A DNA stretch of 64,000 bases from Effrenium voratum (GCA_963377175.1 CAUJNA010002146.1:597001-661000); one strand, 5' to 3'; counted from the stretch's first letter, positions 1 to 11,157 are shown. Notes: a model not told the origin generated them from the letters alone. A program made the numbers and translations.

Positions 1-59
1 ATGTCCTCCGGCGAGTGGCAAGGATGTCGCCATAACAAGGCAGAGACTCTCGCGCGAGC

Positions 60-262
60 TCTACTACAGCCCACCACAACGAAGCACTGGTCGGCTTCTA
101 CGGCGTGATGGGCCCAGGCGCACACGGCAGTGAGGGTGGCGCCTTGCCCTGGCCAGGGCGCACGCAAGCTCGAGGCCAACGCTGTTTCCACTGAGCTCGC
201 GACAAGGAAGCCGTCGGCTTGAGCCAAGAGGACGGCAAGACGCCGTGAAGAGGCGGGCCAAG
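60..262. other. GC-rich stretch with open frames on both strands
   Basis: The minus strand is open for 65 codons and the plus strand reads NEALVGFYGVMGPGAHGSEG in one frame. It has the composition of an exon, but no splice signal settles strand or frame. The 10-mer TTGGCTCAAG (minus, 218-227) resembles the end of the dinoflagellate spliced leader but is too short to call. Confidence 0.3.
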
Positions 263-288
263 GGACTCGAAGAGGGTGGGAAGGAATA

Positions 289-850
289 AGAGTTTGAGGG
301 TTCCTAAAAAATTGAGCCTTGCTTGAGGGATCCTAAAACCTTGAGGGATCCAAAGAATTTGAGGGTTCCTAAGAGTTTCACGGTTGCTTGCGTCAGGGGG
401 TCCTAAAAATTTGAGGGATCCCAAGAATTTGAGGGTTCCTAAGAGTTTCAGGGTTGCACAGATTCCTAAGAATTTTAAGGCTTGTTAAAACTTGAAGGTT
501 CCTAAGAGTTTGAGGGTTGCTATTCATTTGAGGGTTGCTAAGAGTTTGAGGGTTCCTAAGAATTTGAGACTTGCTAAGAGTTTGAGGGTTTGTAACAATT
601 TGAGGGTTCCTAAACAATTGAGGGTTCCTAAGAATTTGAGGATTCCAAAGCATTTGAGGGTTTGCAAGAATCTGAGGTTTCCTAAGAATTTGAAAGTTCC
701 TAAGAATTTGAGGCTTGCTAAGAGTTTGAGGGTTCCTAAGAAATTGAGGCTTGCTAAGAGTTTGAGGGTTCCTAAGAATTTGAAGCTTGCTGAAAAATTG
801 AGGGTTCCTAAGAATTTGAAGCTTGCTGAAAGATTTGAGGGTTCTTAAAA
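289..850. repeat. 18-bp minisatellite
   Basis: About 30 degenerate copies of TTTGAGGGTTCCTAAGAA. Because 18 is a multiple of three, the plus strand stays open for 118 codons as a six-residue repeat (LRVPKN / LRLAKS). It is read as a tandem repeat, not a gene. Confidence 0.9.
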
Positions 851-1089
851 ACTTGTGTGTTGCTTGGAAGAGGCTTGCCTGCTAGAGCAAGAGTCATGTT
901 TCTGATTGTAAGGTCCATCCTCTTCTGGACCCAAGCCTTGCAGCCAACAATGGCTGTGGAGTCGTGACGAACTTAAGAAATGGCTAAGAATGTGAGGGAT
1001 CCTGGAACACAAACATCGGCTTTCGCGCGGAATTTGAAGTTCAGAAATTGACGGTCCCTGAGTCTGAAAAGAGCGCGGATGTTTGTCCG

Positions 1090-1222
1090 GCCATTGGTCA
1101 AAATCCAAATCGTTCCCCCAGTGAACATCCCAATCCAACCACTAAAATAGGTTCTAAAACGGGTGGTGAATTCACCTACCAACCAAAATGGGATCCCAAA
1201 ACGGTTTTGACAACCACAGCCA
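1090..1222 (+). repeat. Dispersed repeat R1, copy 1
   Basis: About 133 bp with a close copy in reverse orientation at 6556-6688; both hold GGTTCTAAAACGGGTGGTGA and AATTCACCTACCAACCAAAA. A more distant copy lies at 60698-60790. Confidence 0.85.
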
Positions 1223-1281
1223 TCCAGCGCTTGGCCTGTATAACTGGGGCAGTTTGCGGCTCCCCTTCTCGCCCTAGAAAC

Positions 1282-1313
1282 CACGCCCCCCACTTGCTGT
1301 CGAGGCGCCAGGT
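1282..1313 (-). CDS. e43: weak candidate exon
   Basis: A short stretch (TWRLDSKWGA) after acceptor GATGCAGCAG with a GTTTCT donor. About 50 bp away, CACCAG/GTGAGC could be the donor of another small exon. Confidence 0.35.
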
Positions 1314-1801
1314 CTGCTGCATCCCAGGGCAGAAGGGCAGCTCACCTGGTGGCTGGGCTGCTCCCTCAAAATGGGAGGGCCGGAAGACTATGGGTTTTCC
1401 TTTGAGTAACCGAAGGAAAGGATTTCGGAGTACCTTGCAACCGAAGGAAAGGACTAAGGATTACCTTTGAACCGCCCAGATTGGAGGTCCAAACGTGGTG
1501 GGTTTCCCGCCCATCAGCTTCCGAAAAGGGTGGATTGGAGCCGAGAAGGTGGTTTCTCTTCTAGCCCTCTGCCAGGATGGGTTGGAACCCCGGTGGTTTC
1601 CCATTTTGCCTCCTCCAGGGGTTCAAATCCCAAAATCCAAAACACCAACTAAAGCTTACCTGAAAGTATCGAGTTTACGCGAGTGAGACCCAAGGGCTCC
1701 GGCGCTTGGGTTTTCGGGTGACCCCATCCATGGTTTGTACCCAAAGGAACCGCCCAAAGGGGTTCCTCTCAGAGATATCACCCCTGCTCCAAGTGCATTG
1801 T

Positions 1802-1917
1802 TTAACTCAGTTGTTCAGCGACCCTGGGAAAAAAGGGAACCCTTTTTTGGGAAGACAATTTTTAGTGGGGCAGCCACCAAAAAAAGGAAAAAAGGTGCCA
1901 CTGAACAACTGAGTTAA
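1802..1917. mobile_element. Family F: single element with perfect 17-bp inverted ends
   Basis: TTAACTCAGTTGTTCAG (1802-1818) is exactly inverted at 1901-1917. Inside, AAAAAAGGG-AA-CCCTTTTTT forms a second hairpin. The size, 116 bp, matches the other short elements. No target duplication was found. Confidence 0.7.
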
Positions 1918-2355
1918 GGGTCTATTGTGAAAAACCGGTTCTCCCTGGTTCTTGCAGAGGGTACATGGCAAACCACCCCTTGCCCACCAAACCACCAATC
2001 CGAACCACCAACTAGAGGGATGGAAAAATAAATGATGTATTCAACCCTGCAAAAAGTAGCGGACCACCCCTCCCCAAACAAAAAACAACAAAACAAGTTC
2101 CAGGATGGGCCGCACCAGTGAGCATCCCGCCGATCTCTGTGACCATCACGTCGAGCTAGAAATTGTGAGGCAGGAGGCTTCAAAAAACTTCAAAACCTGG
2201 CTGTTTTGCAAGCTGCTGAAGTTCCTAAGAATCACTGCACTCTCCAGTAAGGAGCTTTGGACCTTGGTTTAGCCAGGGAGGTTTCCCAATGCCTGAGCTA
2301 CTGGCCAGCTAGCAGGTATTCCTTCTCACTTCCTGAGTGAAAAAGTCCAAACTTT

Positions 2356-2465
2356 CAGGGGTTGATTCCCCATTCTGTTCAATCATCGTGCTTTTTCAAA
2401 CACCTGCCGTTTTCCCTGATTTTCTGCAAAAAAGGATCCCTGGAAAGAATGGGGAAGGTACCCCT
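2356..2465. mobile_element. Family B terminal-inverted-repeat element, copy 1
   Basis: The left end AGGGGTTGATTCCCCATTCT is inverted at the right end, GAAAGAATGGGGAAGGTACC followed by CCT. ACTTT flanks both sides (2351-2355, 2466-2470), a likely 5-bp target duplication. It lies 12 bp from e42. Confidence 0.75.
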
Positions 2466-2477
2466 ACTTTACTACAC

Positions 2478-2561
2478 CGGTCCTCCCAAAACAGAACTCG
2501 GGGAGTGAGCTTCAGGACCAGTTCTCCGGCCTTCCACTCCCAGCTTGCGCCGAACGGCCTC
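2478..2561 (-). CDS. e42: exon, unrecognised sequence
   Basis: Eighty-four bases with acceptor GCAGCCCAG and donor GTGTAG. The frame reads RPFGASWEWKAGELVLKLTP then RVLFWED, a pattern that would suit beta strands. A family B element lies 12 bp beyond the donor. Confidence 0.65.
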
Positions 2562-2599
2562 CTGGGCTGCCAAGCGCTTGAAGCGGGCGGATACCCAGC

Positions 2600-3820
2600 C
2601 GAGTTTTCCAACTTAACCACGCAAAAATATATGACAGGGTGTTGTCCGCCCGTGTAGGGTGTACTTTTTGGTTCTGGGTTGCAACGCATACGTCTAGCCA
2701 TCAGCCTGCTTGAGTCGGGGGTTGACAAGTCATATGTGTGTAGATTATGGGGGTAGTTTTCTTAAGAACCATGACAGAACCCCCCAACGGCTGCTTTGTC
2801 GCGTGTCCAAAACCCCACACGTTGCTGTCGAAAAAGCAGTCGTTAAAGCGAAGGAGGGAAAGTCATAGTAGTTTCGGGCGAAAGTATTTGGCACCTTTTG
2901 AGACTTTTAGTTTGGTGACCTAACCACCTGTTCCACAAATGCATGCTCAGAGTCTAAAGAATGTAAGAGCAGCTCTCTCCCCGAATCCGTTCTGTAGCTC
3001 ACCCTCCGATCGGGCGTATGGGCTAGTCCCATTCAACAGATAAGACCCACAAAACACGGGCGACTCCCATGTGTTTCCTCAAGGGAAACACCCTCGCAAC
3101 CGCGGAGGATATATTATATATGGTCCGTGCCGCAACCTCTTTTTTTTGGAGAAAAAAACGAAAGAACTGGTGGTTGTCAATTCTTGAGTATACGGCTAAT
3201 GTGTGGAACGAGCATAAGGGGTGCGGGGTCAGGAGGCTTTCAACTCGACCACTTTCAAAGAGGTGAAGGAGACGACCCTGCCAAAGCCCACCTGAAAAGT
3301 CCAAAGTTCAGGAACTCTATCGGGAGTGAGGAAAAGAGAAGCCATTGGAAGGGCCTCAATAAGTTGAAGGGGGCTGAGCTGATGCTTAGACTATGTCATG
3401 GATCATAATGCCTGGATGGCTCAGTCGTTTTAACAAGATTACTGGTTTGTGGTGTGGGTTTTTCGGCAAGCTGAAGTCTAAAGATCCAACCAAGCAGCCC
3501 GGAGAGGGCGTCTTCTAATTTTTGCCCGACACCCTCCAAATGCTGTCAGCTGACCACACACGGAGGTCTCAAAACCATGCGAAAACACGGCTTTCCAAAT
3601 ACACCAGGCTAAAAAATATGGGTGATTTGGCTGCGGGTCAAAAAGGGGTACCCAACATTCAACCTTGGTAAATGGACATATGAAGTAGAATCTGCGTTCC
3701 CCTTGTTTAGTTCCCTGTCTTTGGAATCTTCCTCTGGACCTCCGGATTCAGATCACTGCCTGGGGCTCATGAAGGCGAGTCTCCGAGAGGGTGGGCTCCC
3801 CACAGCTGCCTTCCCCCTGG
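2600..3820. other. Intronic stretch without supported gene
   Basis: Mixed sequence with one small family E-like piece at about 3470 (GAAGTCTAAAGATCCAACCA). No exon or inverted-repeat element is evident. Confidence 0.5.
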
Positions 3821-3823
3821 TAC

Positions 3824-3901
3824 CTGGACCCGCACCAAGGAAGCGGCGTCGACCAGGCGAGGGCACTCCAAAGACGACTTCGTATTTTTCCGAGGCACGA
3901 C
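3824..3901 (-). CDS. e41: exon, unrecognised sequence
   Basis: Seventy-eight bases (26 codons), phase 0 at both ends, acceptor GGGACAG and donor CAG/GTACCA. The frame reads VVPRKNTKSSLECPRLVDAA then SLVRVQ. Both splice sites are good. A family H repeat begins 5 bp upstream. Confidence 0.65.
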
Positions 3902-3905
3902 CTGT

Positions 3906-4020
3906 CCCATGCAGACCCCTTGGCCCTCTGATGGGCCCTCCAAAAGAGAAGAACGGCCAATTCCTCAAGGGCCCTGGAAACAACGATTTTTTGATGTCAC
4001 CTAAAACAGTCGGGACCCTA
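3906..4020 (+). repeat. Family H dispersed repeat
   Basis: Holds CATGCAGACCCCTTGGCCCT and GGCCAATTCCTCAAGGGCCC. This family recurs throughout the window without clear inverted ends. It starts 5 bp upstream of e41. Confidence 0.7.
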
Positions 4021-4589
4021 CCCTTTTTGGGGGTGGAACAAAGGGGAACAAAAAGGAAGCCCACCAAGCTTGAGTTGCGCCTGTTTTGATATACAAATCA
4101 GATTAGCCAATTTGCCAATGTTTTTGGTTACGAGGACCTTCAAAACCTCCCAAGAAAACCCTCAATCTGATCCCAATTCCAAACAAACAAAGCAATTGAG
4201 CGCCACCGGTGGAAAGGGACTGTGACAACACCCCTTCAACAAAATCCCAAACTAGCTCTCTGTTGAAACGGACGTCCCAAAACAGCACATTCCAACACAC
4301 TCCGATGGCATGTCTACTCAAACTTCCCACATAAGCGGGCTTAATCATGTAATGAGGGTGGATGCGTTTTTAGGGGTCTCTGAAAGTAAGTTGCCACTTG
4401 CAACAGTTGATCAATGGGATCCGGGATCCCTCCCACTGCCCCCAACGAGTCCACCTGTCCATCTTCAGTCTTCAAAATTCCTTTGGACAATTGAGCAATT
4501 GGGTTTCCTATAATCCAAGGAAGCTTGAGGAAGACTTCTGGGAGGTCGGGCCACTCCAAACACCAAAACTTGGAAAATCCGGTTTTTGA

Positions 4590-4831
4590 AGGTAAGGTGG
4601 CAAGAGAAGTCAGCCGTCCAAATCGAAGACTTGCGCTTCTCAAACTTATTCTTGGAGGTGGCTTCCCATTTAGGTGAAGCTTTCAGCAAATCGAGTTCAA
4701 CGAGCAGCGTCCAGGCTAGACTTGCTATGGCTTCCCCTTCAACCACCAGTTGCAGGGCAAGTTTGGTCAATTTAGTTGACACGTTCTCAATTGCCATGTC
4801 GTTCGACGCTTTGCATAGGTATCCCCAATAA
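4590..4831. pseudogene. Coding-like block open on both strands
   Basis: The minus strand reads MAIENVSTKLTKLALQLVVE then GEAIASLAWTLLVELDLLKA; the plus strand is also open (LRFSNLFLEVASHLGEAFSK). No splice signals are clear. The strand cannot be decided by eye. Confidence 0.3.
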
Positions 4832-4839
4832 CTAAAACC

Positions 4840-6300
4840 CAGGAACTGGTTTCCCTAAAACAGAAAGGAATCTTCATGGGTTTTCGGTGGGAAGGTGGGG
4901 GAATCCTCTGAAGGTCGTGATTCCCTTATCCCGAACTGGGTTTTACATGTTGCGTTGCCTTGCCGGGTCCAGAGATTGCTCCCAGGCATTTGCTCAAGTC
5001 CCAATATTTCCAGTAGCAGATCCGCTGTAAACCAACAGCAGAGAAAAACCGCAAAGTCTTAAGCAAATGGAAGCGTCCCTTCTGGGAGCTGGCTGGTGTG
5101 TGTGCTTGCTCTTGGGTCCGCCGGCACTCCTTCTTTAATTTGGGTTTGCAGGGAAACTAAAAGGTTCACCACGGTTTTTTCTCTGGGGGCCTCTAACACT
5201 GTGACTGTGGATGGGAAATCCCGCACCAGATTGGAACCAGGGGAAGCCATTGTTTGTTGGTATTTGCAGGGGAATTGAGTCATTCCGTTGGGTTGCTTCG
5301 GCTTGGGTGCTGCGAAAGGATTTCGTCCATCCACGTGACCTATGGTCCTTCTCAACTCCAGGGCCGCACCCGGTCCACGGCTCCAGCAGAATGCGGCTGT
5401 TCACATAGTCCGGGTGGGACCTGCGAAGCGTTCCCAAACAGGAGACAGACACGCGAGATGTGTCGCACTTTCTTGGTTTTTTTGGACTCAAATGAAGGTG
5501 TCGCTTGCGACATGCCAAACATGTTGCAAGTGGCTTCCCAACCTTGTGCAACCAGCAAACCCAGCCCAAAGCATCAGCAAGCACCCTTCATTTGCAGGGG
5601 GTCAGGACCACCATTGGAGATCGTGTTCGGACCCAAAACGGGCCTTTTTGAGGGCCCAAGATGCTTAGGGAAGGGCAAACTGCTCTTATTCTCTAACTAC
5701 TTGCAAAACTGCGCTGGCAGTTACCACGCCCCGTGTTCGTCAACAGCCTACGTTTTTGCGTCCAATTCCCCATTAAACCTGAGGCCTTGTGCCCAACCGT
5801 TCACAAAACAAAGAAAGGTTACTTGCCGGTCTGTTCGGGTTGGTACTGTTTTCAGGCTGGTTGACAGGGAAGCCGAACAGAAACACCCACACATTGGGGA
5901 GGGCGGGCTCCATATTTTGACCCACGTCCGGTGATTCAAAAGGCGGCCGCATAAACCCTGCGTGGCTCATGGGGACCTTTGAGGAAACCAGTGCCCTGAG
6001 TTCCTGCACTTGTTGAGGGGTTCTGAAGCATGGCAGCTTATTGAGGGGTCGGGCTTGGCCATCATTCTGATCCTTCACAAGTAGCACGATGCCACGATGC
6101 AAGCGCCGGTCACACTCAAGTTCCATATTTGTTTCTGCGCGATTCCATTTGTACCCAAATTACGCTTTGTCGAAAGAAACCGGCAACCTGAAGCAAAACA
6201 ACAACACTCATGAACCCACAACTTGTTCCTCGAACAACCCAGGGGTACCCAAAAATTGGCCGGTTTCCTCTCGTTTTCCGGCCAACACACACCAAGCAGG
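4840..6300. other. Intronic stretch with long but unsupported plus-strand frame
   Basis: A 226-codon plus frame (5254-5934) shows no codon bias and overlaps a family H piece at about 5640. No splice-bounded exon is seen. Confidence 0.5.
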
Positions 6301-6311
6301 AGGTTACATAT

Positions 6312-6357
6312 TAAAAACCAACCAACCAACCAACCAACCAACCAACCAACCAACCCA
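6312..6357. repeat. (CCAA)n microsatellite
   Basis: About eleven copies of AACC. It lies 50 bp beyond e40. Confidence 0.9.
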
Positions 6358-6405
6358 ACCGCGCGCACGCGTTCGTTTCTCGGGGTTTCGGCAAAATGGG
6401 ACGAC

Positions 6406-6494
6406 CGCGGGAAGCGATGGATCTGCCTGGCGGTGGGACCCTCCATCTTCAGCGAGTAGTTGGTGACGGTCTTGCTGAAGATCGGCGCCTCGGC
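6406..6494 (-). CDS. e40: exon, unrecognised sequence
   Basis: It follows acceptor TCCTGCCCAG, in the phase left by e39. The frame reads AEAPIFSKTVTNYSLKMEGP then TARQIHRFPR, G/C-ending. Possible donors are GTCACC (after SKT), GTCCCA and GTCGTC, so the end is uncertain. A family D terminal repeat starts 28 bp upstream. Confidence 0.75.
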
Positions 6495-6522
6495 CTGGGC
6501 AGGAGCGAAGCGGGAACCAAAT

Positions 6523-6794
6523 TTGAGTCATAATCGAAACCCGGTACAAAAGTGGCCGTGGTTGTCAAAACCAATGGGATCCCATTTTGGTTGGTAGGTG
6601 AATTCACCACCCGTTTTAGAACCTGCTTTAGTTTGGATTGGGATGTTCACTGGGGGAAAGATTTGGATTTTGACCCATGGCCAATGATTAACCCAGAACC
6701 TTGTAAAGAACTAGAAAGGCGGCCGCAACTAATTCTGGCTGGGTCTTTCCCTTACTAACCTTTACTTACCCGTGTTTTCATTGTGATTTATTTG
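6523..6794. mobile_element. Family D element split by repeat R1
   Basis: The left end is TTGAGTCATAATCGAAACCC and the right end ACCCGTGTTTTCATTGTGAT; the middle holds repeat R1 and the GGCGGCCGCAACTAATTCTG part that matches GGCGGATATCCGCAGCTACT in the copy at 60.6 kb. The left end is 28 bp from e40. Confidence 0.55.
6556..6688 (-). repeat. Dispersed repeat R1, copy 2
   Basis: Reverse-orientation copy of the repeat at 1090-1222. It lies inside a family D copy (6523-6794), which suggests a nested insertion. Confidence 0.85.
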
Positions 6795-6975
6795 GGGTGA
6801 GTTTACAAAAAAGGGAACCCTGAGGCTAGTAGGTGGACATCAGATACATGGAACTTGCTGTATTTGATACCCCTTGGGTGGACTTACATGGAATTCAATT
6901 TGTTGTGCCCACCAACTTTTCGAAGGAGGAGTTTCCTGTTGAGATGTTTAGGTTCTTTCCCCTTATCTTAAGGAT

Positions 6976-7085
6976 CATGACCCCGTCAATGCAGACCCCC
7001 TGGAGCCTCCAACGGAGAACCCTGACCAATTCCTCAGGGCCCTCGAAAACAACCACTGAGGACCCAATAGTCGGGGTCCTTAGGG
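6976..7085 (+). repeat. Family H dispersed repeat
   Basis: Holds AATGCAGACCCCCTGGAGCC, AACGGAGAACCCTGACCAAT and TTCCTCAGGGCCCTCGAAAA. Confidence 0.75.
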
Positions 7086-7089
7086 TACC

Positions 7090-8580
7090 ACTAAACTGGG
7101 CCTGACTTAGACCCGCAGCAAAACGTGAGCTTGTTGTACGAGTTGATTTGGAAATGCAAAATGGTCTTCCCAAAAGTACAAAGTCCAAAAACTCCAGGGA
7201 GTGAGATAACCAAACCAGAGCCTGCCGAGTTGGCTCGACGTCGAACGAAAAACCGTGCACAATTATGGGCTTCAACTGAACCGACTAGCACGTCAATCGC
7301 AAGAGGACACCAACCACCAGTGCTAATTTTGCCAGCTCAACAGGTACTAAGGCCAGCACCCTACGACTGCATCGTCAACCATGCAGTCGTGGGAAATTGG
7401 CTTTTTGAGGCCCAGAATGCCCGTTTTTGGTAGGGCATGTTTCGAAAAGCCTGGTTCTCCTCAGAGAGAAAAAACAAAACAAAAAAAAACGACTCTTGTT
7501 GTTTTTACTCAAAGGCTGACATCAACATCATGGACTAAAGGGCAGGTATTGTAGCCATGTCTGCGGATTCCGAGGTTGGCACCCACTTGAGTCCGCGGAC
7601 ATCCTCGGAGCGAGAGATCGGAAGTCCGAGTGATTTGTTGCCACCCATTTTCAGCAAGGACCCTCCATTGCAAGGGGCTTTGAGGATCATTTGGAAGGTT
7701 TTGGATCTGAACATTGAGTTGTTTGAGGGCCCAAGCTTCTTACTAGCTTGTTTTACTCGGAGAAGAGCTGGTCATTTCTGCAGCCATAGCCCCCTACGTT
7801 ATGCCAGCATGAAACGGCTGCTGCTTGGACAGCGCAGCACTGGTGCTTTAGACATGGGCAAAGCAGTCGTTGGAGGGCGCTGGCAAATACCCGCTTGTTT
7901 GGGTATCATGCTAGCTCTTGTCTGCAACAATGTGTATGCATGTCCTATAAACGTATTGATTTTTGATTGCGTGACTCCGAGAAAAACATCGCAGTGTCGC
8001 GAAAGGCTGCTTATGTGTGAGCTGGCGCTTCGCTAACTCAACCCATGCTTTAGCTTACGCGGTCAGCAAGCATGACAAGCTTAAACCTTGGTGTCTTGCG
8101 CGCTTCTCGATACTTTAACTTAGTTTGCCGAATCTGCTGTCTGGTAACCCTTTTGTCGTGGAAAGGATTACACCTGCGGCCCTATTTCGGTACTGCCCCT
8201 GACACTCAACTTGTGCCAGAAGGTCACGAAGCAGAGCTTACGCATGTGAAGCAAAACACATTCCGCCGCTCAGGACTTTGCTTGGGCAGGGCTCCTATGA
8301 CACAACTTTTGCAACTGTAAATGCGGGTGTTTAGAGTTGCTCAAATATATCTAACAGACAACTGGCTGGAGCAGACGGTTCCTGTACCACATCAAATGTG
8401 AATCCTACAGGACTCCACTCCAATTAAGAATGGAAACCAGTTCTGAGGGCCCATAGTCGGGACCCCCCTTAAACGAACCGCGGGTGTCTTGTTCTAGTCG
8501 TTTGAAGCTGATATCAAAACAATCCTTCCAGGTTCCACCCCTAGTTGGCGGTTTGGATTGGTCTGGGGAAGTCTGGGGAC
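7090..8580. other. Intronic stretch
   Basis: A 159-codon plus frame crosses a family H piece at about 7690. GCAAAGCAGTCGTTGGAGG (about 7858) recurs at about 44882. No exon is called. Confidence 0.45.
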
Positions 8581-8584
8581 TTGA

Positions 8585-8705
8585 ACCCCTGGATCTTGTA
8601 GAGAGCCATTTAAAAACAAAAAAACACACACACACACCAACTTGAACCCCTGGATCTTGTAGAGAACTACAAACAAACAAAAAACACACACACACACCAA
8701 ACTCT
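8585..8705. repeat. Two-copy tandem repeat with CA tracts
   Basis: TTGAACCCCTGGATCTTGTA, GAGA, a purine-A stretch and (CA)n occur twice at about 57-bp spacing, with a third partial start. Confidence 0.75.
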
Positions 8706-8782
8706 TGAACCCCTGAGCCCCTGAATTTTTGGTAGAGGGTAATTGGGAAACCACTCCTTGACCACAATCCACACCAACTAAT

Positions 8783-8919
8783 GTTGACCCAGGAGAAGAA
8801 AAACAACGTCCCAAAATTTAGGGGGGGTTCCCTCCAAAAGTGGTCTGAATCCCCACAAAAAGGGGACACCCCCCGATCAAAATCAACCGGGGGTTCTGCT
8901 TAATCCGGGGTTTATAACA
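8783..8919 (+). mobile_element. Family C element, copy 1
   Basis: It starts GTTGACCCAGGA and ends GCTTAATCCGGGGTTTATAA. It shares TCCCTCCAAAAGTGGTCTGA and the A-T-C-A-A-A-A-T-C-A-A-C-C core with the copy at 18.2 kb. It lies 41 bp beyond e39. Confidence 0.75.
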
Positions 8920-8960
8920 TTAAGGAAAAGCTGCAGGACCAGGACCAGGACAAACAACAC

Positions 8961-9044
8961 GCAAATCCGCCGAAGCGCCAGCGGCGGGTTGAAGTCTCGT
9001 GAGCTGGGGTTGTAAGCGATGGCCACCGACCGGAGCCCGCAGTC
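8961..9044 (-). CDS. e39: exon between two inverted family C repeats
   Basis: Eighty-four bases (28 codons), phase 0 at both ends, acceptor GACTCGCAG and donor GTGTTG (a GA donor seven bases earlier is possible). The frame reads DCGLRSVAIAYNPSSRDFNP then PLALRRIC. Family C elements lie 41 bp downstream and about 75 bp upstream in opposite directions. The acceptor is preceded by a run of GAATTCG-type motifs. Confidence 0.8.
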
Positions 9045-9118
9045 CTGCGAGTCGAATTCGCGAGTTCGACGTGAGGAATTCGCGGATTCGTGTCAGAAGG
9101 TAACGTTCATAAACAATG

Positions 9119-9245
9119 GGAACCCCGGATTAATCCATCTGGTTGATGAATACGGGGGGGCAACCCTCACAAGTGGAGAATCCCCACTAAAATCGGACGC
9201 CCCCCGATTTATCAGCTGGGGGTGGGTTCCCATTAAGCAGAGCCC
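9119..9245 (-). mobile_element. Family C element, fold-back copy 2
   Basis: It starts GAACCCCGGATTAATCC, the reverse of the right end of the other copies, and its right part (CGGACGCCCCCCGATTTATC) repeats the forward version, so it looks like a fold-back or double insertion. It lies about 75 bp upstream of e39. Confidence 0.6.
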
Positions 9246-9927
9246 GGAAAGGACAACAAACCCATTAAACCATGTAAGCACAATGTTGAATTCTATGGGT
9301 AGTTGAGGGTCCAGGACGTTTCATATAAGCAGCGGGGAACACACCCCCAAATAAAAAGTTGACCCAGTGTTGTTTGAATCCCAGGCAGAACATTGTCACG
9401 TTTACCTCACCTTAACCCTTGTAAAACAAGAATGTTTGACATGGAACGCTGCATTGTCACATTTAAAACTTGCCACAGGCGAAATGTTGGTACAGACAGA
9501 GGTGAGTCTTTTCATGGGGCCCACAGACCGGCTTTGGTTTCCTCTGTGGTTTTCCTTTAAACCCGCTGAAAGCAAGGGTAGTAACTCCAAACAAGGACGA
9601 GCAACCCACATGGATTGTGTGGAGTGCCTGGCTAAATGGAAGCCTAAGAAAGGGCACGATAATTTTTGATTTTACCCAACCCCCTTCCCTCCACCACAAC
9701 TTCCCCTGCAAAAAAGAACAAACATGTGTATATCATATATGGGCGTGTCTTGTCGTAAGGGTGCCTCATGCTTTTGTGGGAAAACAGCAAAGGAAACTCA
9801 ACAATTGTCGGCAACAAAAGCCTTCAGCCGGCAGAACCGTGAACCGAGGTCCTCTGGCTGGAAGCCACCAAAGTATACGTCCTCGATTCGCTGCGATGAC
9901 ATCCTGGGGGCAAGGAAAGGATTCTGC

Positions 9928-9928
9928 G

Positions 9929-9957
<29 letters not shown>
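9928..9957. repeat. Poly-T tract
   Basis: About 28 T in a row on the plus strand (poly-A on the minus strand). It could be the scar of a minus-strand retrocopy, but no gene body is seen beside it. Confidence 0.7.
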
Positions 9958-9963
<6 letters not shown>

Positions 9964-10088
9964 CCCAAGCATCATGTGGTTCGCAGGGGTCTGGACTGCC
10001 ATTGGACGGTTTTGGACTGCGAAATGGATGCTGTCTTGAGGACCCCAGATGCTTAGGGTACAATATTTTCAGAAGCGTAAGGCTTCTG

Positions 10089-10180
10089 CCCCCTCCAATG
10101 CAGATGGAGAACCCATAGCGACCAACTCCTCACCGAGGCCCCCGTATTGAGGGCCCAAAAAGAATCGAGACCCTTAGGGA
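10089..10180 (+). repeat. Family H dispersed repeat
   Basis: Holds CCCCCTCCAATGCAGATGGA and GAGGGCCCAAAAAGAATCGA. Confidence 0.65.
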
Positions 10181-10951
10181 ACCTGGAGCGAAAGGATTTG
10201 TTTGCGAGCGGGAAGCAACTGAACTAAGAGAGATCCTGATCCCCGATGAAAGGGATCTTCACCACAGAGCTCAGCTCTCAAAATGTTTAGAGACCCTGAC
10301 GCTACAAACATGCTCCCATCGCACAAGCGAAGAAGAACGTGTGCAACATCGAACCCATCGGTTGGAACCCATAAAGTAACAAACCGAATTTGTGTAGGTT
10401 TCGTGTGGAAAAATGGGGGGGGGGGGGCACACCTGCCCTTACAGCCCTATTTGGATCAGCCAAAGGCAAGATCGGATGGACGATGACTTTAGGGTCCCAC
10501 TTTCGGTCCCGAATCAGTTGAAGCACCTTTAGTGGGCTTGACGCTTTCATTGATTTCAATGTTCGGGAAAGAAAGCCCTACCCAACACTGTTTTCGTGCA
10601 GTCGTAGACCTAAAGTTCCCCATACCCCGAGTTGCGAGAATGGTGCGACGGCCCGATTTTGCAACCAAAATGTCTGACTATGGCCACGAAAAGGAACCGA
10701 CCGAGTCTGGGACCCGGTATACACGTTTTGAGACATGACCTGGGGGTTAACCTATCGCAAGCAACCCCCCACTAGACACGAATCCTTCTCTCCCAGAATA
10801 TTTGAAACTGCATGGTACCCCAAGCATCATACTGTGGATGGACGAAATCCATTTCGCACCGCCCAGCTGGAAAAATGATTCCAGGGTTTCAACCATGGTT
10901 TCGAAGTGGTGCGAAATGGTTTTCGTCCATCCGTAGGGCCCTCCATTGCAG

Positions 10952-11036
10952 GCGTCCGGCCAAAGCCGTGCCTGGAGCCCCGGTTCCCATAGCGCAGCTC
11001 CCAGGGCATGGCGCAGTCCCTCTCCGGCAGGATGGC
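10952..11036 (-). CDS. e38: exon, unrecognised sequence
   Basis: It follows acceptor GATGCCCAG, in the phase left by e37. The frame reads AILPERDCAMPWELRYGNRG then SRHGFGRTP. The 3-prime edge is not clear and the sequence passes into a family H fragment. A family E element lies 121 bp upstream. Confidence 0.75.
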
Positions 11037-11157
11037 CTGGGCATCGGATCGGATCTCGGGGAGTCCAACGTCTCCCACGTTTTTTTCCTGCAGGTGTTCA
11101 ACGAAAACGAGCCGGGGTCCGATGCGAGTGTTTTTTTTTCATTTTCACCTAAACAAG

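Noticed and set aside
218..227. TTGGCTCAAG as a relic of the dinoflagellate spliced leader
   Set aside because: Only ten bases match and the upstream part of the leader does not; chance is likely.
492..848. 118-codon plus-strand frame of Leu/Arg/Lys repeats
   Set aside because: It is the translation of an 18-bp tandem repeat; it has no start context, neighbours or splice signals.
5254..5934. 226-codon plus-strand frame
   Set aside because: No codon bias, crosses a dispersed repeat, and no recognisable protein pattern.
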